Of a stretch of DNA of 64,000 nt, positions 25,835 to 33,431 are shown piece after piece; the first letter of the stretch is position 1, and each line of letters begins with the position of its first letter. The translations under genes were made by a program, and so were the position numbers. This DNA is from Geminicoccus harenae (GTDB lineage Bacteria; Pseudomonadota; Alphaproteobacteria; Geminicoccales; Geminicoccaceae), in contig NZ_JABGCL010000012.1 in assembly GCF_019800005.1 (NCBI RefSeq), positions 62,001 through 126,000 on the forward strand, given 5' to 3'. The notes under the pieces were generated by a model. It saw only the letters and a list, made by a program, of their open reading frames with translations. It was not told the DNA's origin and searched no databases.

Positions 25835-27130
25835 TCAGGGCTTGATCAGGCCGAAGGCTCTGGGCAGGGCGAGGGTCAGGTCGGGCCAGAGCCCGATCAG
25901 GACGACGGTGGCGGCACCGCTCAGGATGTAGGGCAGCATCGCCCGGGTGAGCGAGCCCACCCCGATCTTCGCGATGTTGGCCACCGCGAACAGGACGTTG
26001 CCGACCGGCGGCGTGATCAGGCCCAGCACGCAGTTCACGATCAGCATGATGCCGAGCTGGACCGGATGGAGGCCGGCGGCCACCGCCAGGGGCGTCACGA
26101 TCGGCGCGAACAGGATGATCGAGATGCTGGCGTCCAGCCACATCCCGCAGAACAGGAAGAACAGGTTGATCAGCAACACTACGGTGACGAGGTCGGTGCT
26201 GACCCCGGCCAGCATGGTCTTCACCACCATGGGCAGGTTCTCCATGGCGAACACCCAGCTCATCGCCGAGGCGCCGGCGATGATGAAGAACAGCCGGGCG
26301 GTGTCCATGGACGCCACCGACAGGATCGGCCCGAGGTCGGCGATCTTCAGGGTGCGCAGAAAGAAGAAACCCACCACCAGCGAGTAGACCACGCAGGCCG
26401 CGGCCGCCTCGGTGGGGGTGAACCAGCCCATGATGATGCCGCGGATCATGATGATCGGCATGACGATGGCGAAGAAGGCGTCCCGGAAGCCCAGCAGGAG
26501 CTTCTTCGGCGTCACCTCCACCTCGACCTTGGGATATTGCTTGCGCCAGGAGATCCACTGGACCTGGGCCATCTGGACCAGGCAGAGTAGGATGCCCGGC
26601 AGGATCGCGGCGGAGAACATCGCCCCCACCGAGACGTTGGTGACCGCGCAATAGACGATGATCATGGTGGATGGCGGGATGATGGCGCCCGCCAGCGAGG
26701 TCGCCGCCGTGATCGCGGCGGAGAAGGGCCGGTCATAGCCCTGGCGCTCCATGGCGTAGATGAACATCCGCCCCTGGCTGGCGATGTCGCCCAGCGCCAC
26801 GCCGGTCACGCCGGCGAACAGGAGGCTGGAGACCACGTTGACCTGGGCCAGGCCGCCGCGGATCCGGCCCACGATCAGGTTGCAGAAGTCGAACAGCCGG
26901 TCGGTGAGCTGCGCCCGGTTCATGATCTCGCCGGTCAGCAGGAAGAACGGGATCGCCATCAGGACGAACACGTCGATTCCGGCGAACATCTTCTCCGGCA
27001 GCATGCGCAGGAACAAAAGGTTGCCCGAGAACAGGAAATAGGCGGTCGAGGAGACCAGCATCACGAGTGCGATCGGCAGTCCCAGTGCCAGGAGCAGCAG
27101 GAAGACGACGATGAAGCCGGTGATGTCCAT
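25835..27130 (-). CDS. dctM: TRAP transporter large permease (DctM family), second system
   Basis: This 431-residue multispan protein has DctM marks: FAGIDVFVLMAIPFFLLTGEIM, LFAGVTGVALGDIASQGRMF, SLAGAIIPPSTMIIVYC and GLITPPVGNVLFAVANIAK. It carries the substrate bound by the DctP protein of this operon. The gene starts four bases after dctQ and ends ten bases before the first dehydratase. Confidence 0.93.
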   Translation of the reverse strand: MDITGFIVVFLLLLALGLPIALVMLVSSTAYFLFSGNLLFLRMLPEKMFAGIDVFVLMAIPFFLLTGEIMNRAQLTDRLFDFCNLIVGRIRGGLAQVNVVSSLLFAGVTGVALGDIASQGRMFIYAMERQGYDRPFSAAITAATSLAGAIIPPSTMIIVYCAVTNVSVGAMFSAAILPGILLCLVQMAQVQWISWRKQYPKVEVEVTPKKLLLGFRDAFFAIVMPIIMIRGIIMGWFTPTEAAAACVVYSLVVGFFFLRTLKIADLGPILSVASMDTARLFFIIAGASAMSWVFAMENLPMVVKTMLAGVSTDLVTVVLLINLFFLFCGMWLDASISIILFAPIVTPLAVAAGLHPVQLGIMLIVNCVLGLITPPVGNVLFAVANIAKIGVGSLTRAMLPYILSGAATVVLIGLWPDLTLALPRAFGLIKP

Positions 27131-27134
27131 GGGG

Positions 27135-27644
27135 TCAGGCCGCCCGGTCCGGCATGGGCAGGCGACCGGTGAGCCGGAGCACGTCGCCCCACAGATTGAC
27201 CAGGGTCGCCAGGATCATCAGCACCGCCGCCACCGGGATGGCGAGATAGGGCCAGAACAGGCTGACCCCCAGCGCAGGGGCATGGGTGACTTGGCGGGCC
27301 AGCGCCGCGGTCCAGGACTGCTGGGCCAGGATCAGGAGGAACAGGAGGACCAGGAGGCGCAGCAGGAGGTCCAGGACCAGCCGGCTTCTGGGCGCCAGCC
27401 GGTCCTGCAACAGGTTCAGGCTGATATGGTCGTCGCGGCGCAAGAGCACGGCGGCGCCCAGCATGCTGAGCCAGACCAGCAGGAACCGGGTCAGCTCCTC
27501 CGACCAGGAGAAGGAGAAGCCCAGCAGGTTGCGGGACAGGACCAGGGCGGCGATGACGAGGGTCATCGTCGCCAGGATCGCGTTGCACAGGAGCTCGATG
27601 GCGCGGCTGACCAGGTCCGCCCATCGGCTGGCGCGCTCGTACAT
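27135..27644 (-). CDS. dctQ: TRAP transporter small permease (DctQ family), second system
   Basis: The 169-residue protein has four membrane helices and the DctQ motif LGFSFSWSEELTRFLLVWLSMLG, with the S-E-E contact residues and a following HISLN motif. It begins 37 bases after dctP and ends four bases before dctM. Confidence 0.92.
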   Translation of the reverse strand: MYERASRWADLVSRAIELLCNAILATMTLVIAALVLSRNLLGFSFSWSEELTRFLLVWLSMLGAAVLLRRDDHISLNLLQDRLAPRSRLVLDLLLRLLVLLFLLILAQQSWTAALARQVTHAPALGVSLFWPYLAIPVAAVLMILATLVNLWGDVLRLTGRLPMPDRAA

Positions 27645-27681
27645 GGACCGGATGCCGGTAGCGGAGCTTCGGGACGCAGGC

Positions 27682-28713
27682 TCAGCGATAGCCGTAGAAC
27701 TGCTCGGCCTCGGCCACCGCGGCCTGGATCTCGTCCAGCACCTTCGGGTCCATCTGGGTCTTCAGCCACTCGATCGCCGCGGGCTGGGCCCGCTCGCGGA
27801 ACGCCGCCTTCTCCTCGGCGGTGGGCTCGTAGATCGAGACCCCCTCGCTCTCCAGGAACGCCCGCCCCGACGCCTCGTTGGCGACCGACAGGCCGCGATT
27901 GGTTTCCAGCGCCACCTGCGCCGCCTGGCGGATCACGCCCTTCAGGTCGTCCGGCAGGCTCTGGTACCAGGCCTCGTTGATGGCGACCGTGTTGATGCTG
28001 TAGACGTGCCCGTCCAGCACCATGTTCTTCTGCACCTCGTAGAGCTTGGGCACCATGAAGGTCGGGATGGAGTTCTCCTGGCCATCCACCACACCGGTCT
28101 GCAGCGCGGTATAGAGCTCGCCCCAGGCGATTGGGGTCGGCGACATGCCGAGGCTCTTGGCGATCTCCATGTGCAGCGGATGGTTCATGGTCCGCATCTT
28201 GATGCCGGCCATGTCGTCGGGCGACTTCATCTCCTTGCTGGCCGAGCTGTAGTGGCGAAAGCCGCCATTCTCCGACCAGAACAGGGGCCGGAGGCCCACC
28301 TCCCTGGCCATGCGCTCGCGCATCTGCTCGCCCACCGGCCCGTCCAGCACCCGCCAGGCGACCTCGCGGTTGACGAACAGATAGGGCACGCCGAAGGCCT
28401 GGATGTCGGGGAAGGTCGAGGCGAAATGGCCATCCGCCGGGTCGCAGGCCTGCAGGATGCCGTCCTTCACCTGGTTGACCAGGGATTCGATCCCGCCGAG
28501 CTGCGCGCCCGGATACATCTCGACCTCGATCCGCCCGCCGGACCGGCTCTCGATCTCGCGCGCCAGCACCTCCAGGTGGGTCCAGGAGAAATTGTTCTCG
28601 ATCGGCGGGCTGGCGGTGGCGAACCGCATGGTGAACTCGGCGGCCTGAGCGGCCGGCACACCGGCGAGCAGCGATACCCCGACCACCAGCGCCTTCAGCA
28701 AGCGATTGGACAT
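27682..28713 (-). CDS. dctP: TRAP transporter solute-binding protein (DctP family), second system
   Basis: The 343-residue protein begins MSNRLLKALVVGVSLLAGVPAAQA, a signal peptide cut before AEFTMRFA. The mature part has the DctP pattern GIKMRTMNHPLHMEIAKSLG with the carboxylate-binding Arg, and PIAWGELYTALQTGVVDGQENS. It is the first gene of the operon with dctQ, dctM and two dehydratases, so the ligand is probably a sugar acid. AGGAAGG before ATG 28713 supports that start over an upstream in-frame codon. It is only modestly similar to the other DctP here, so the two TRAP systems likely import different compounds. Confidence 0.92.
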   Translation of the reverse strand: MSNRLLKALVVGVSLLAGVPAAQAAEFTMRFATASPPIENNFSWTHLEVLAREIESRSGGRIEVEMYPGAQLGGIESLVNQVKDGILQACDPADGHFASTFPDIQAFGVPYLFVNREVAWRVLDGPVGEQMRERMAREVGLRPLFWSENGGFRHYSSASKEMKSPDDMAGIKMRTMNHPLHMEIAKSLGMSPTPIAWGELYTALQTGVVDGQENSIPTFMVPKLYEVQKNMVLDGHVYSINTVAINEAWYQSLPDDLKGVIRQAAQVALETNRGLSVANEASGRAFLESEGVSIYEPTAEEKAAFRERAQPAAIEWLKTQMDPKVLDEIQAAVAEAEQFYGYR

Positions 28714-29011
28714 GGTTTCGGCCTTCCTGATCGTCACGGCCGCCCTTCCTGGAGCGACCCACCCAACGGTGCCTTCGCGGCTTGTATGTAAGGTACCGCA
28801 GCTTGCCCTGCCGAGCACGGGCCGGTCAATCCGCGCGTTGCCACGCCAGGCGGATGAGCATCGACCCCCGGACGCTCGATTGTCGGGATGAGCGGAACCC
28901 GCTTCCAGCGAAACGGCTTAGTTCGCACAGCCGGCCAACGCGCGTCTGCCCCCGCCATCGTGGAGCCGGCAGAGCAGATGGCCGGGTCACCAGCGAGAGG
29001 AACGGGCGCTC

Positions 29012-29218
29012 ATGCCGGACAAGCACGAGAACACCCAGAGGATCGGCGGCCCAGGTGCTAGCCACGAGAACCGCAAGCATCCGGAGAAGACCCAGGAGCG
29101 TGGACCTCATCCCGCCCAGAAGCGCGGTGAGGAGCGCAGCCGCGTGTCGACCGGCGGCGGGGAACTGGACGTCCACCACCGACACTCCACCGGCGGCAAA
29201 GCGGGCGAGAACGCTTGA
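29012..29218 (+). CDS. Small hydrophilic protein of unknown function
   Basis: The 68-residue product is highly polar (MPDKHENTQRIGGPGASHEN, then many His, Lys, Glu, Arg and Gly) with no hydrophobic core and is probably disordered. AGAGGA 12-17 bases upstream could be the ribosome site. Its last four bases overlap the TTG start of the cupin gene, which suggests a shared transcript. Small disordered proteins of this type are often stress-related, but nothing here proves a role. Confidence 0.5.
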   Translation: MPDKHENTQRIGGPGASHENRKHPEKTQERGPHPAQKRGEERSRVSTGGGELDVHHRHSTGGKAGENA

Positions 29219-29670
29219 GCGGGCATGAGCACGTCCGGCACACGCCGGACGCGCTGCCGGGCGATACGAAGGCCGGAGGCACGACCGCAACCGTCATCGA
29301 CCTCGAGGACCTCGGATGGGAGACCTGGCAGGATCCAGGGCTGAAGGCCGAGAGCGCGGTCCAGTGGAAGCTGGTCTTCTCGGCAGAACGCACGCCCACC
29401 GGTGCCATCAGCATGGGACTGGCCGAGATAGCGCCCGACGGCGTCCTGCCCTTGCACCGGCACGAGCCGGGCGAGGTCTATCATGTGCTGGAGGGCCGGG
29501 GGCAGGTCGAGATCGGGAGCGCGGTACACGAGCTCTATCCGGGCCGGCTGGTATTCATCCCGCCCGGTGCCTGGCATCGCACGAGCAGTGCTGGCTCATC
29601 GCCGCTGCGCTTCCTGTTCATCTTCCCGACGGACAGCTTCGAAGAGGTCGCCTACCAGTTCGAGGATTGA
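29215..29670 (+). CDS. Cupin domain protein
   Basis: The 151-residue protein has both cupin motifs: PLHRHEPGEVYHVLEGRGQV (HxH, Glu and Gly in register) and GRLVFIPPGAWHRT with the third His. These residues bind a metal, so a small dioxygenase, isomerase or sensor is possible. The start is TTG 29215; no ATG or GTG exists earlier in the frame, and the codon overlaps the previous gene's stop. The N-terminal 30 residues are variable. Confidence 0.8.
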   Translation: MSGHEHVRHTPDALPGDTKAGGTTATVIDLEDLGWETWQDPGLKAESAVQWKLVFSAERTPTGAISMGLAEIAPDGVLPLHRHEPGEVYHVLEGRGQVEIGSAVHELYPGRLVFIPPGAWHRTSSAGSSPLRFLFIFPTDSFEEVAYQFED

Positions 29671-29836
29671 AGAAGCCGCCGGGCCTTGCTCCCGCCGGTT
29701 GCTTCCGCCCGGCCTGAAGCGCGAAGCCTCCCATTCCTGCCGGCATGACCCTGCCATGCGGAGCCCGCTGTCTCCCTGGCAGCAATGTGGTCAACCCATC
29801 CATGGTGACCCGGGACAGGCAAGGGAGGCGGCCGGG

Positions 29837-30970
29837 ATGAGCGGTGATCCGGGGGGAGGCGGGGCAGCCTCCTGGACAGGGCGGGCCGGCGACAGGATCC
29901 GCGCCTGGTACCGGATGGTCATCGACCGGGCCGCGCAATGGCGCCTCGCCGTCCGGCTGATGACGTCGGCGCTCGCAGCGCATGTGCTGGTCCATCTGCT
30001 GGGGCTGCCGCAGGGTTTCTGGGCGGTGATCACCGCGATCATCGTGACCCAGAGCAATGTCGGCGGCTCGCTCAAGGCGGCACGCGACCGGTTGCTGGCG
30101 ACCATGCTGGGCGCCCTGTGCGGCCTGCTGGCGGTGGTGGTGCTGCCGCCCCCCGGACCAGCCGGGATCGGCACCTTCCTCCTGGCGCTGCTGCCCACCA
30201 CGCTCGCCTCGGCCACCAGTCCGGTCTTCCGGATCGCCCCGGTCACGGCCGCCATGATGCTGATCGGCCCCAACCATCTTCCGCCGCTGGAACTCGGTGC
30301 CGAACGGGTGCTGGAGATCGCGCTGGGCGGGCTGATCGGGGTCGGGGTGGCGCTGACCGTGCTGCCGGCGCGGGCGCATCGCGACCTGCGCGATGCGGCC
30401 CACGACGTGCTGGACCAGATGGCGCTGATGTTCGAGCCGCTCCTGGACGGCCTGTCGGGCGCCCGTGACGACGCTGCCCTGCGCCCACGCCACCGCAGGA
30501 TCCGCACCATGATCGCCAAGCTGGAGGGGCTGGCCGAGGAGGCGCGCCGCGAACGGCTGGCCAAGCTCACCGAGGAGCGCGACCCGGACGCGCTGGTGGC
30601 AGGCATCCGCCGCCTGCACACCAGCATCTTGCTCCTGGGCCGCGCCACCCTGCGGCCATTGCCCGAAGCCGCCGCCGCTATCCTGGGCGAGCCCCTCCGC
30701 GACGCGGCTGCCCGGCTGCGCGACAACCTGACGGCATTGGCAGACGCGGTGGTGCGGCGGGAGCCGCCGCCCGACCCGGCCGGGATCGACACGGCGCTGC
30801 GCCTGATCGACGAGAGCCTGGGCGAGCTGCGCGCTGCAGGGGTGATGCGCACGCTCACGATCGAGCAGTTGCAGAGCCTCTATGCGGTGGCCTTCGCGTT
30901 CGCCCAGCTCCGCCGCGACCTGATCGAGCTGCACACCCGCGCAGGCGGCGTGGGGGCCGGCGCCGTCTGA
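29837..30970 (+). CDS. FUSC family membrane protein (aromatic-acid exporter type)
   Basis: The 377-residue protein has an N-terminal membrane domain with about six helices: AVRLMTSALAAHVLVHLLGL, GFWAVITAIIVTQSNVGGSLKAARDRLLAT, and others to about residue 180. A cytosolic helical domain follows. The GFWAVITAIIVTQSN pattern is that of the FUSC/YccS/AaeB group, which exports aromatic acids or similar compounds. AGGGAGG nine bases upstream supports ATG 29837. No membrane-fusion partner gene is adjacent. Confidence 0.83.
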   Translation: MSGDPGGGGAASWTGRAGDRIRAWYRMVIDRAAQWRLAVRLMTSALAAHVLVHLLGLPQGFWAVITAIIVTQSNVGGSLKAARDRLLATMLGALCGLLAVVVLPPPGPAGIGTFLLALLPTTLASATSPVFRIAPVTAAMMLIGPNHLPPLELGAERVLEIALGGLIGVGVALTVLPARAHRDLRDAAHDVLDQMALMFEPLLDGLSGARDDAALRPRHRRIRTMIAKLEGLAEEARRERLAKLTEERDPDALVAGIRRLHTSILLLGRATLRPLPEAAAAILGEPLRDAAARLRDNLTALADAVVRREPPPDPAGIDTALRLIDESLGELRAAGVMRTLTIEQLQSLYAVAFAFAQLRRDLIELHTRAGGVGAGAV

Positions 30971-30986
30971 GCCTGGGCCGACTCGC

Positions 30987-31781
30987 CTAGGGCGTCACGT
31001 GGTTGACCGCCGTGTGCCGGTCCTTCTCCATCTCGTCGTAGGCGGCGAGGGCGAGATCGAACAGATGGTCGGGGTCGGCGGGACCGACGAGCACGCAACG
31101 CAGCGCGTCTTCCGGCCAATAAAAGAGATTCACCTCGCCCGACCGGAAGAAGCGGAACTCGGGCGGTGCCGACCGGTCAGCCCGAAGGAGGTAGAGGGTA
31201 AAGGGGGCGCCCGCCAGGTCCTCGTAGACGAGCTGGACAGCCTTATTGTCCCTGCCGCCCACGATCGTCCGCCCACCTAGAAGTTGCAGGCCCACCCCCG
31301 ACAGATCCGGCACGCGCACCGGATGCCCGAGTTCCTGCGCAAGCCAGGCGAGCAGCCGCGTCTGGCCGTCCGGCCCGGGCTCAAGCGGTGCGGCCTCCGC
31401 CAGGTCGCGATGTGCCCGTGCCGCCTCGCGCGCCAGGCCATCTCCCTCCGTGTCGGATAGCGACACGAGGCCGCGGCCGATCCAGCCGGCACCGCCGCCG
31501 GCCAGCAGCCCCACCGCCCCAGCCATGGCCAGACGTCGGAGCGCCCGGCGTCGGCCCAGCACCCACATGCTCGGTCGCAACCTCGCCGGCAGGGCCTCGG
31601 GCGGCTCACCGTGCAACTCCCTGATCAGCTCGTTCTGGCGCTGCCACAGGGCGACCTGCTCGCGGGCCTCGGGATGGTGTGCCAGCCACTCCGCCACGAT
31701 CGCCGCGCGCTCCGGTGACAGGCGGCCGTCGGCATGGGCGTGCAGATCCGCCTCGCCGACCGGTTCGGGCGGGGCGCTCAC
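30987..31781 (-). CDS. Anti-sigma factor, membrane-anchored
   Basis: The 264-residue protein has an N-terminal anti-sigma domain (ADLHAHADGRLSPERAAIVA, then HPEAREQVALWQRQNELI), one membrane helix at about 87-108 (RLAMAGAVGLLAGGGAGWIG), and a C-terminal domain outside the membrane. There is no HxxxCxxC zinc motif, so it is a non-zinc anti-sigma. The start is GTG 31781, because GTGA overlaps the stop of the sigma gene by four bases. It should hold the adjacent ECF sigma factor inactive until a periplasmic or envelope signal arrives. Confidence 0.85.
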   Translation of the reverse strand: MSAPPEPVGEADLHAHADGRLSPERAAIVAEWLAHHPEAREQVALWQRQNELIRELHGEPPEALPARLRPSMWVLGRRRALRRLAMAGAVGLLAGGGAGWIGRGLVSLSDTEGDGLAREAARAHRDLAEAAPLEPGPDGQTRLLAWLAQELGHPVRVPDLSGVGLQLLGGRTIVGGRDNKAVQLVYEDLAGAPFTLYLLRADRSAPPEFRFFRSGEVNLFYWPEDALRCVLVGPADPDHLFDLALAAYDEMEKDRHTAVNHVTP

Positions 31782-32284
31782 TTGACCCTCCGGAGGGAAG
31801 GCCCGGCCTCGCCCGCGAGGCACCTGCGCAGATGCTCACGGCCGCGGGACAGGCGGGACATCACCGTCCCGATGGGCACGCCCAGGGCGTCGGCACATTC
31901 CTGGTAGGACAGGCCGGTGAGGGCCACCAGCAGGACGATGTAGCGCTGCTCCTCGGGCAGGAGGTTCAAGGCCCTCTCCATCTCGCGCAGCTCGATGCGG
32001 GCATCGTGGCTGCTGCCGCCGGCCGGCAGATCGGCGGCGCTGTCGATCGGCTGAAAGACCGGCCGCGCCCGGCGGCTCCGGATCTCGTTGGCGTAGATGT
32101 TGTGCAGGATGCGGAACAGCCACGGCCGCAGGCCCTCTCCACCACGCCAGAGATGCCTGCGGCTGAGCGCCCGTTCCAGGCAGTCCTGCACGAGGTCGTC
32201 AGCGCCGTCGCGATCGCGGAGCAATGCCCGGGCGTAGCGGCGCAGGCTCGGCACGCAGCTCTCGAGCTCGGTCAGGAAGTCCAT
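31778..32284 (-). CDS. ECF-type RNA polymerase sigma factor
   Basis: The 168-residue protein has sigma region 2 (LLRDRDGADDLVQDCLERAL, RPWLFRILHNIYANEIRSRR) and region 4 (LNLLPEEQRYIVLLVALTGLSYQECADALG with VPIGTVMSRLSRGREHLRR). There is no region 1.1 or 3, as expected for the ECF class. It is translationally coupled to the anti-sigma gene. A promoter 86 bases upstream has an ECF-like GGAATAA element and a near-copy that points the other way, which suggests autoregulation. Confidence 0.93.
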   Translation of the reverse strand: MDFLTELESCVPSLRRYARALLRDRDGADDLVQDCLERALSRRHLWRGGEGLRPWLFRILHNIYANEIRSRRARPVFQPIDSAADLPAGGSSHDARIELREMERALNLLPEEQRYIVLLVALTGLSYQECADALGVPIGTVMSRLSRGREHLRRCLAGEAGPSLRRVK

Positions 32285-32369
32285 GCGCCACCCGGTCGAC
32301 CCGGCGGATGAGCGCTACCCCTTGCCGACATCGCCAGCTCCGCCCGAAGCGCCGCTCACGAACGTCCTA

Positions 32370-32403
32370 TCTTCGTCAACACCTGGAGCGGCAGTTTATT
32401 CCA
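32370..32403 (-). promoter_or_regulatory. Putative ECF sigma promoter of the sigma/anti-sigma operon
   Basis: On the minus strand GGAATAA (32402-32396) is followed by nine non-conserved bases and then CCAGGTGTTGACGA. The same two blocks at the same spacing occur on the plus strand at 32464-32493. A GGAAT-like -35 element is typical of ECF sigma factors, and the site lies 86 bases ahead of the sigma gene. Autoregulation is inferred. Confidence 0.6.
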
Positions 32404-32462
32404 CGCCTGCCGCTATTCCGTTCGCCGCCGGCCAAAAAAGGCGCATCGTCGGGAAACGGAAA

Positions 32463-32493
32463 TGGAATAAGCGGCAGGCCCAGGTGTTGACGA
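32463..32493 (+). promoter_or_regulatory. Putative divergent ECF promoter with no recognised protein gene downstream
   Basis: GGAATAA (32464-32470), nine variable bases, then CCAGGTGTTGACGA match the promoter of the sigma gene block for block on the opposite strand. It reads into about 440 bases with no recognised gene before the convergent cinA stop. The target may be a small RNA or a short peptide gene. Confidence 0.55.
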
Positions 32494-32501
32494 TATCAGA
32501 A

Positions 32502-32529
32502 GGCCCTTCTGCCAGCGGCAAGAAGGGCC
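32502..32529 (+). other. Perfect stem-loop at the start of the orphan transcript
   Basis: GGCCCTTCT and AGAAGGGCC form a 9-base perfect stem around a 10-base loop, starting about ten bases after the plus-strand promoter. It would be the 5' structure of any RNA made from there. Confidence 0.5.
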
Positions 32530-32692
32530 AGGGTGACGACAGGGAGGGCTGCGACAAGGTCCATGCTGGCGGTGGCCGGTTGCCCGGCCAGAGCAGTCAT
32601 GGTGCCGGTTGTTCCAGAAGCGCGGCTTCTGTCGGGACCAGCAACGTCGATGCGGCATCCAAGGGTGTCACCACCGGCCCGGCTCGATCTTC

Positions 32693-32824
32693 ATGGAGGC
32701 CGGCGAGGCTGACGCCACGACAAGAAATTGGGGCGGAAAAACATGGAATCACGCCGTGATAGTTGGATCGCCCCAAGCCGAAGCCGCCACGACCGAGGAA
32801 CTATTTGATACGAGCGATCGATGA
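32693..32824 (+). CDS. Candidate 43-residue peptide (uncertain)
   Basis: An ATG-started frame encodes MEAGEADATTRNWGGKTW followed by NHAVIVGSPQAEAATTEELF and DTSDR. Codons are unusual for this genome (AGA, AAT, ATA, GTT, GGA, CTA, TTT, GAT). The KTW-x3-VIV run followed by an acidic, Thr-rich tail loosely recalls leader peptides of ribosomally made, modified peptides. No modifying enzyme lies in the window and no ribosome site is evident. It may be chance, or part of a structured RNA. Confidence 0.2.
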   Translation: MEAGEADATTRNWGGKTWNHAVIVGSPQAEAATTEELFDTSDR

Positions 32825-32844
32825 TTGTCCTCGCGTGGCGGCTT
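32781..32844 (+). other. Long-range 11-base stem in the orphan transcript
   Basis: AAGCCGCCACG (32781-32791) is exactly complementary to CGTGGCGGCTT (32834-32844), and AGG/CCT inside adds further pairs. The 42-base loop includes the end of the candidate peptide frame. Conserved pairing would mark a structured RNA or terminator. Confidence 0.4.
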
Positions 32845-32907
32845 CATCATTCCCGGCGGGATCGGACCGGCGGCATGTCCGGTCCATCCTTCCGGTCGGC
32901 CGCGACC

Positions 32908-32942
32908 GGCTGAGCCCTGGTTCCCCCCACCCGGGCTCAGCC
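32908..32942. terminator. GC hairpin overlapping the cinA stop
   Basis: GGCTGAGCCC (32908-32917) pairs perfectly with GGGCTCAGCC (32933-32942) around a 15-base loop that contains a C-run. The right arm includes the cinA stop codon. It could end the cinA operon and the opposing transcript. No T-run is seen on either side. Confidence 0.45.
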
Positions 32943-33431
32943 GGCCAGCTGCTCCAGAAGGTCGAGGGCGCGCAGCACGGTTGCCGCGCGTACAGCGGCC
33001 CGGTCGCCCGGGAAGACGACCCGTTCGTGGACGACCCTTCCGTCCCTGGCGGCGACTGCCAGATGCACCAGGCCCACGGGCTTGGCCGCGCTGCCGCCGC
33101 CCGGCCCGGCGATGCCGGTGACGGCGACCGCGAGGCCGGCAGCCGAATGGGCCAGCGCGCCACTCGCCATTGCGCGTGCCACCGGCTCGCTCACCGCGCC
33201 ATAGGCGGCCAGCAGCTCGTCCGGCACGCCCACCATCGCCGTCTTGGCCTCGTTGGAATAGGTGACGAAGCCCCGGTCGATTACGTCGGAGCTGCCCGGG
33301 ACGGCGGTGAGTACGCCCGCGATCAGCCCGCCCGTGCAGCTTTCGGCGGTAACCAAGCTCAGGCCCCGGGCACGGCAGGCCGCGAGCAGCCGCTGTGCCC
33401 TGTCCAGCAGGTCCGGATCGATGGTGATCAT
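32937..33431 (-). CDS. cinA: CinA-type nicotinamide-nucleotide amidase (PncC domain only)
   Basis: The 164-residue protein is the stand-alone C-terminal CinA domain, which deamidates NMN in pyridine-nucleotide recycling. Family marks are LVTAESCTGGLIAGVLT near residue 26, YSNEAK, AVTGIAGPGGGSAAKPVGLVH. The N-terminal molybdopterin-like domain of full CinA is absent, as in most alphaproteobacteria. Its ATG follows the pgpA TAG directly. Confidence 0.9.
   Translation of the reverse strand: MITIDPDLLDRAQRLLAACRARGLSLVTAESCTGGLIAGVLTAVPGSSDVIDRGFVTYSNEAKTAMVGVPDELLAAYGAVSEPVARAMASGALAHSAAGLAVAVTGIAGPGGGSAAKPVGLVHLAVAARDGRVVHERVVFPGDRAAVRAATVLRALDLLEQLAG

Larger units (their letters stand above)
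32285..32936. other. 652-base regulatory/possible sRNA region
   Basis: This gap between the ECF sigma gene and cinA holds two divergent promoter-like copies, the stem-loop at 32502-32529, a long stem (32781-32791 with 32834-32844) and a GC hairpin overlapping the cinA stop. The stretch from about 32700 to 32830 is richer in A and T than the surroundings. No ORF here looks like a typical gene of this genome; one small candidate is listed separately. Confidence 0.6.

Noticed and set aside
28714..29011. A GntR-type operator or EcfG promoter in the divergent region
   Set aside because: Half-matches such as TTGTATGTAAG and GGAAC were seen, but the second half or the spacing fails.
32368..32496. 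A MITE with about 34-base imperfect terminal inverted repeats
   Set aside because: The inverted copies have ECF-promoter-like blocks at equal spacing and point outward to a sigma gene on one side. No clear target duplication was seen. It cannot be fully excluded.
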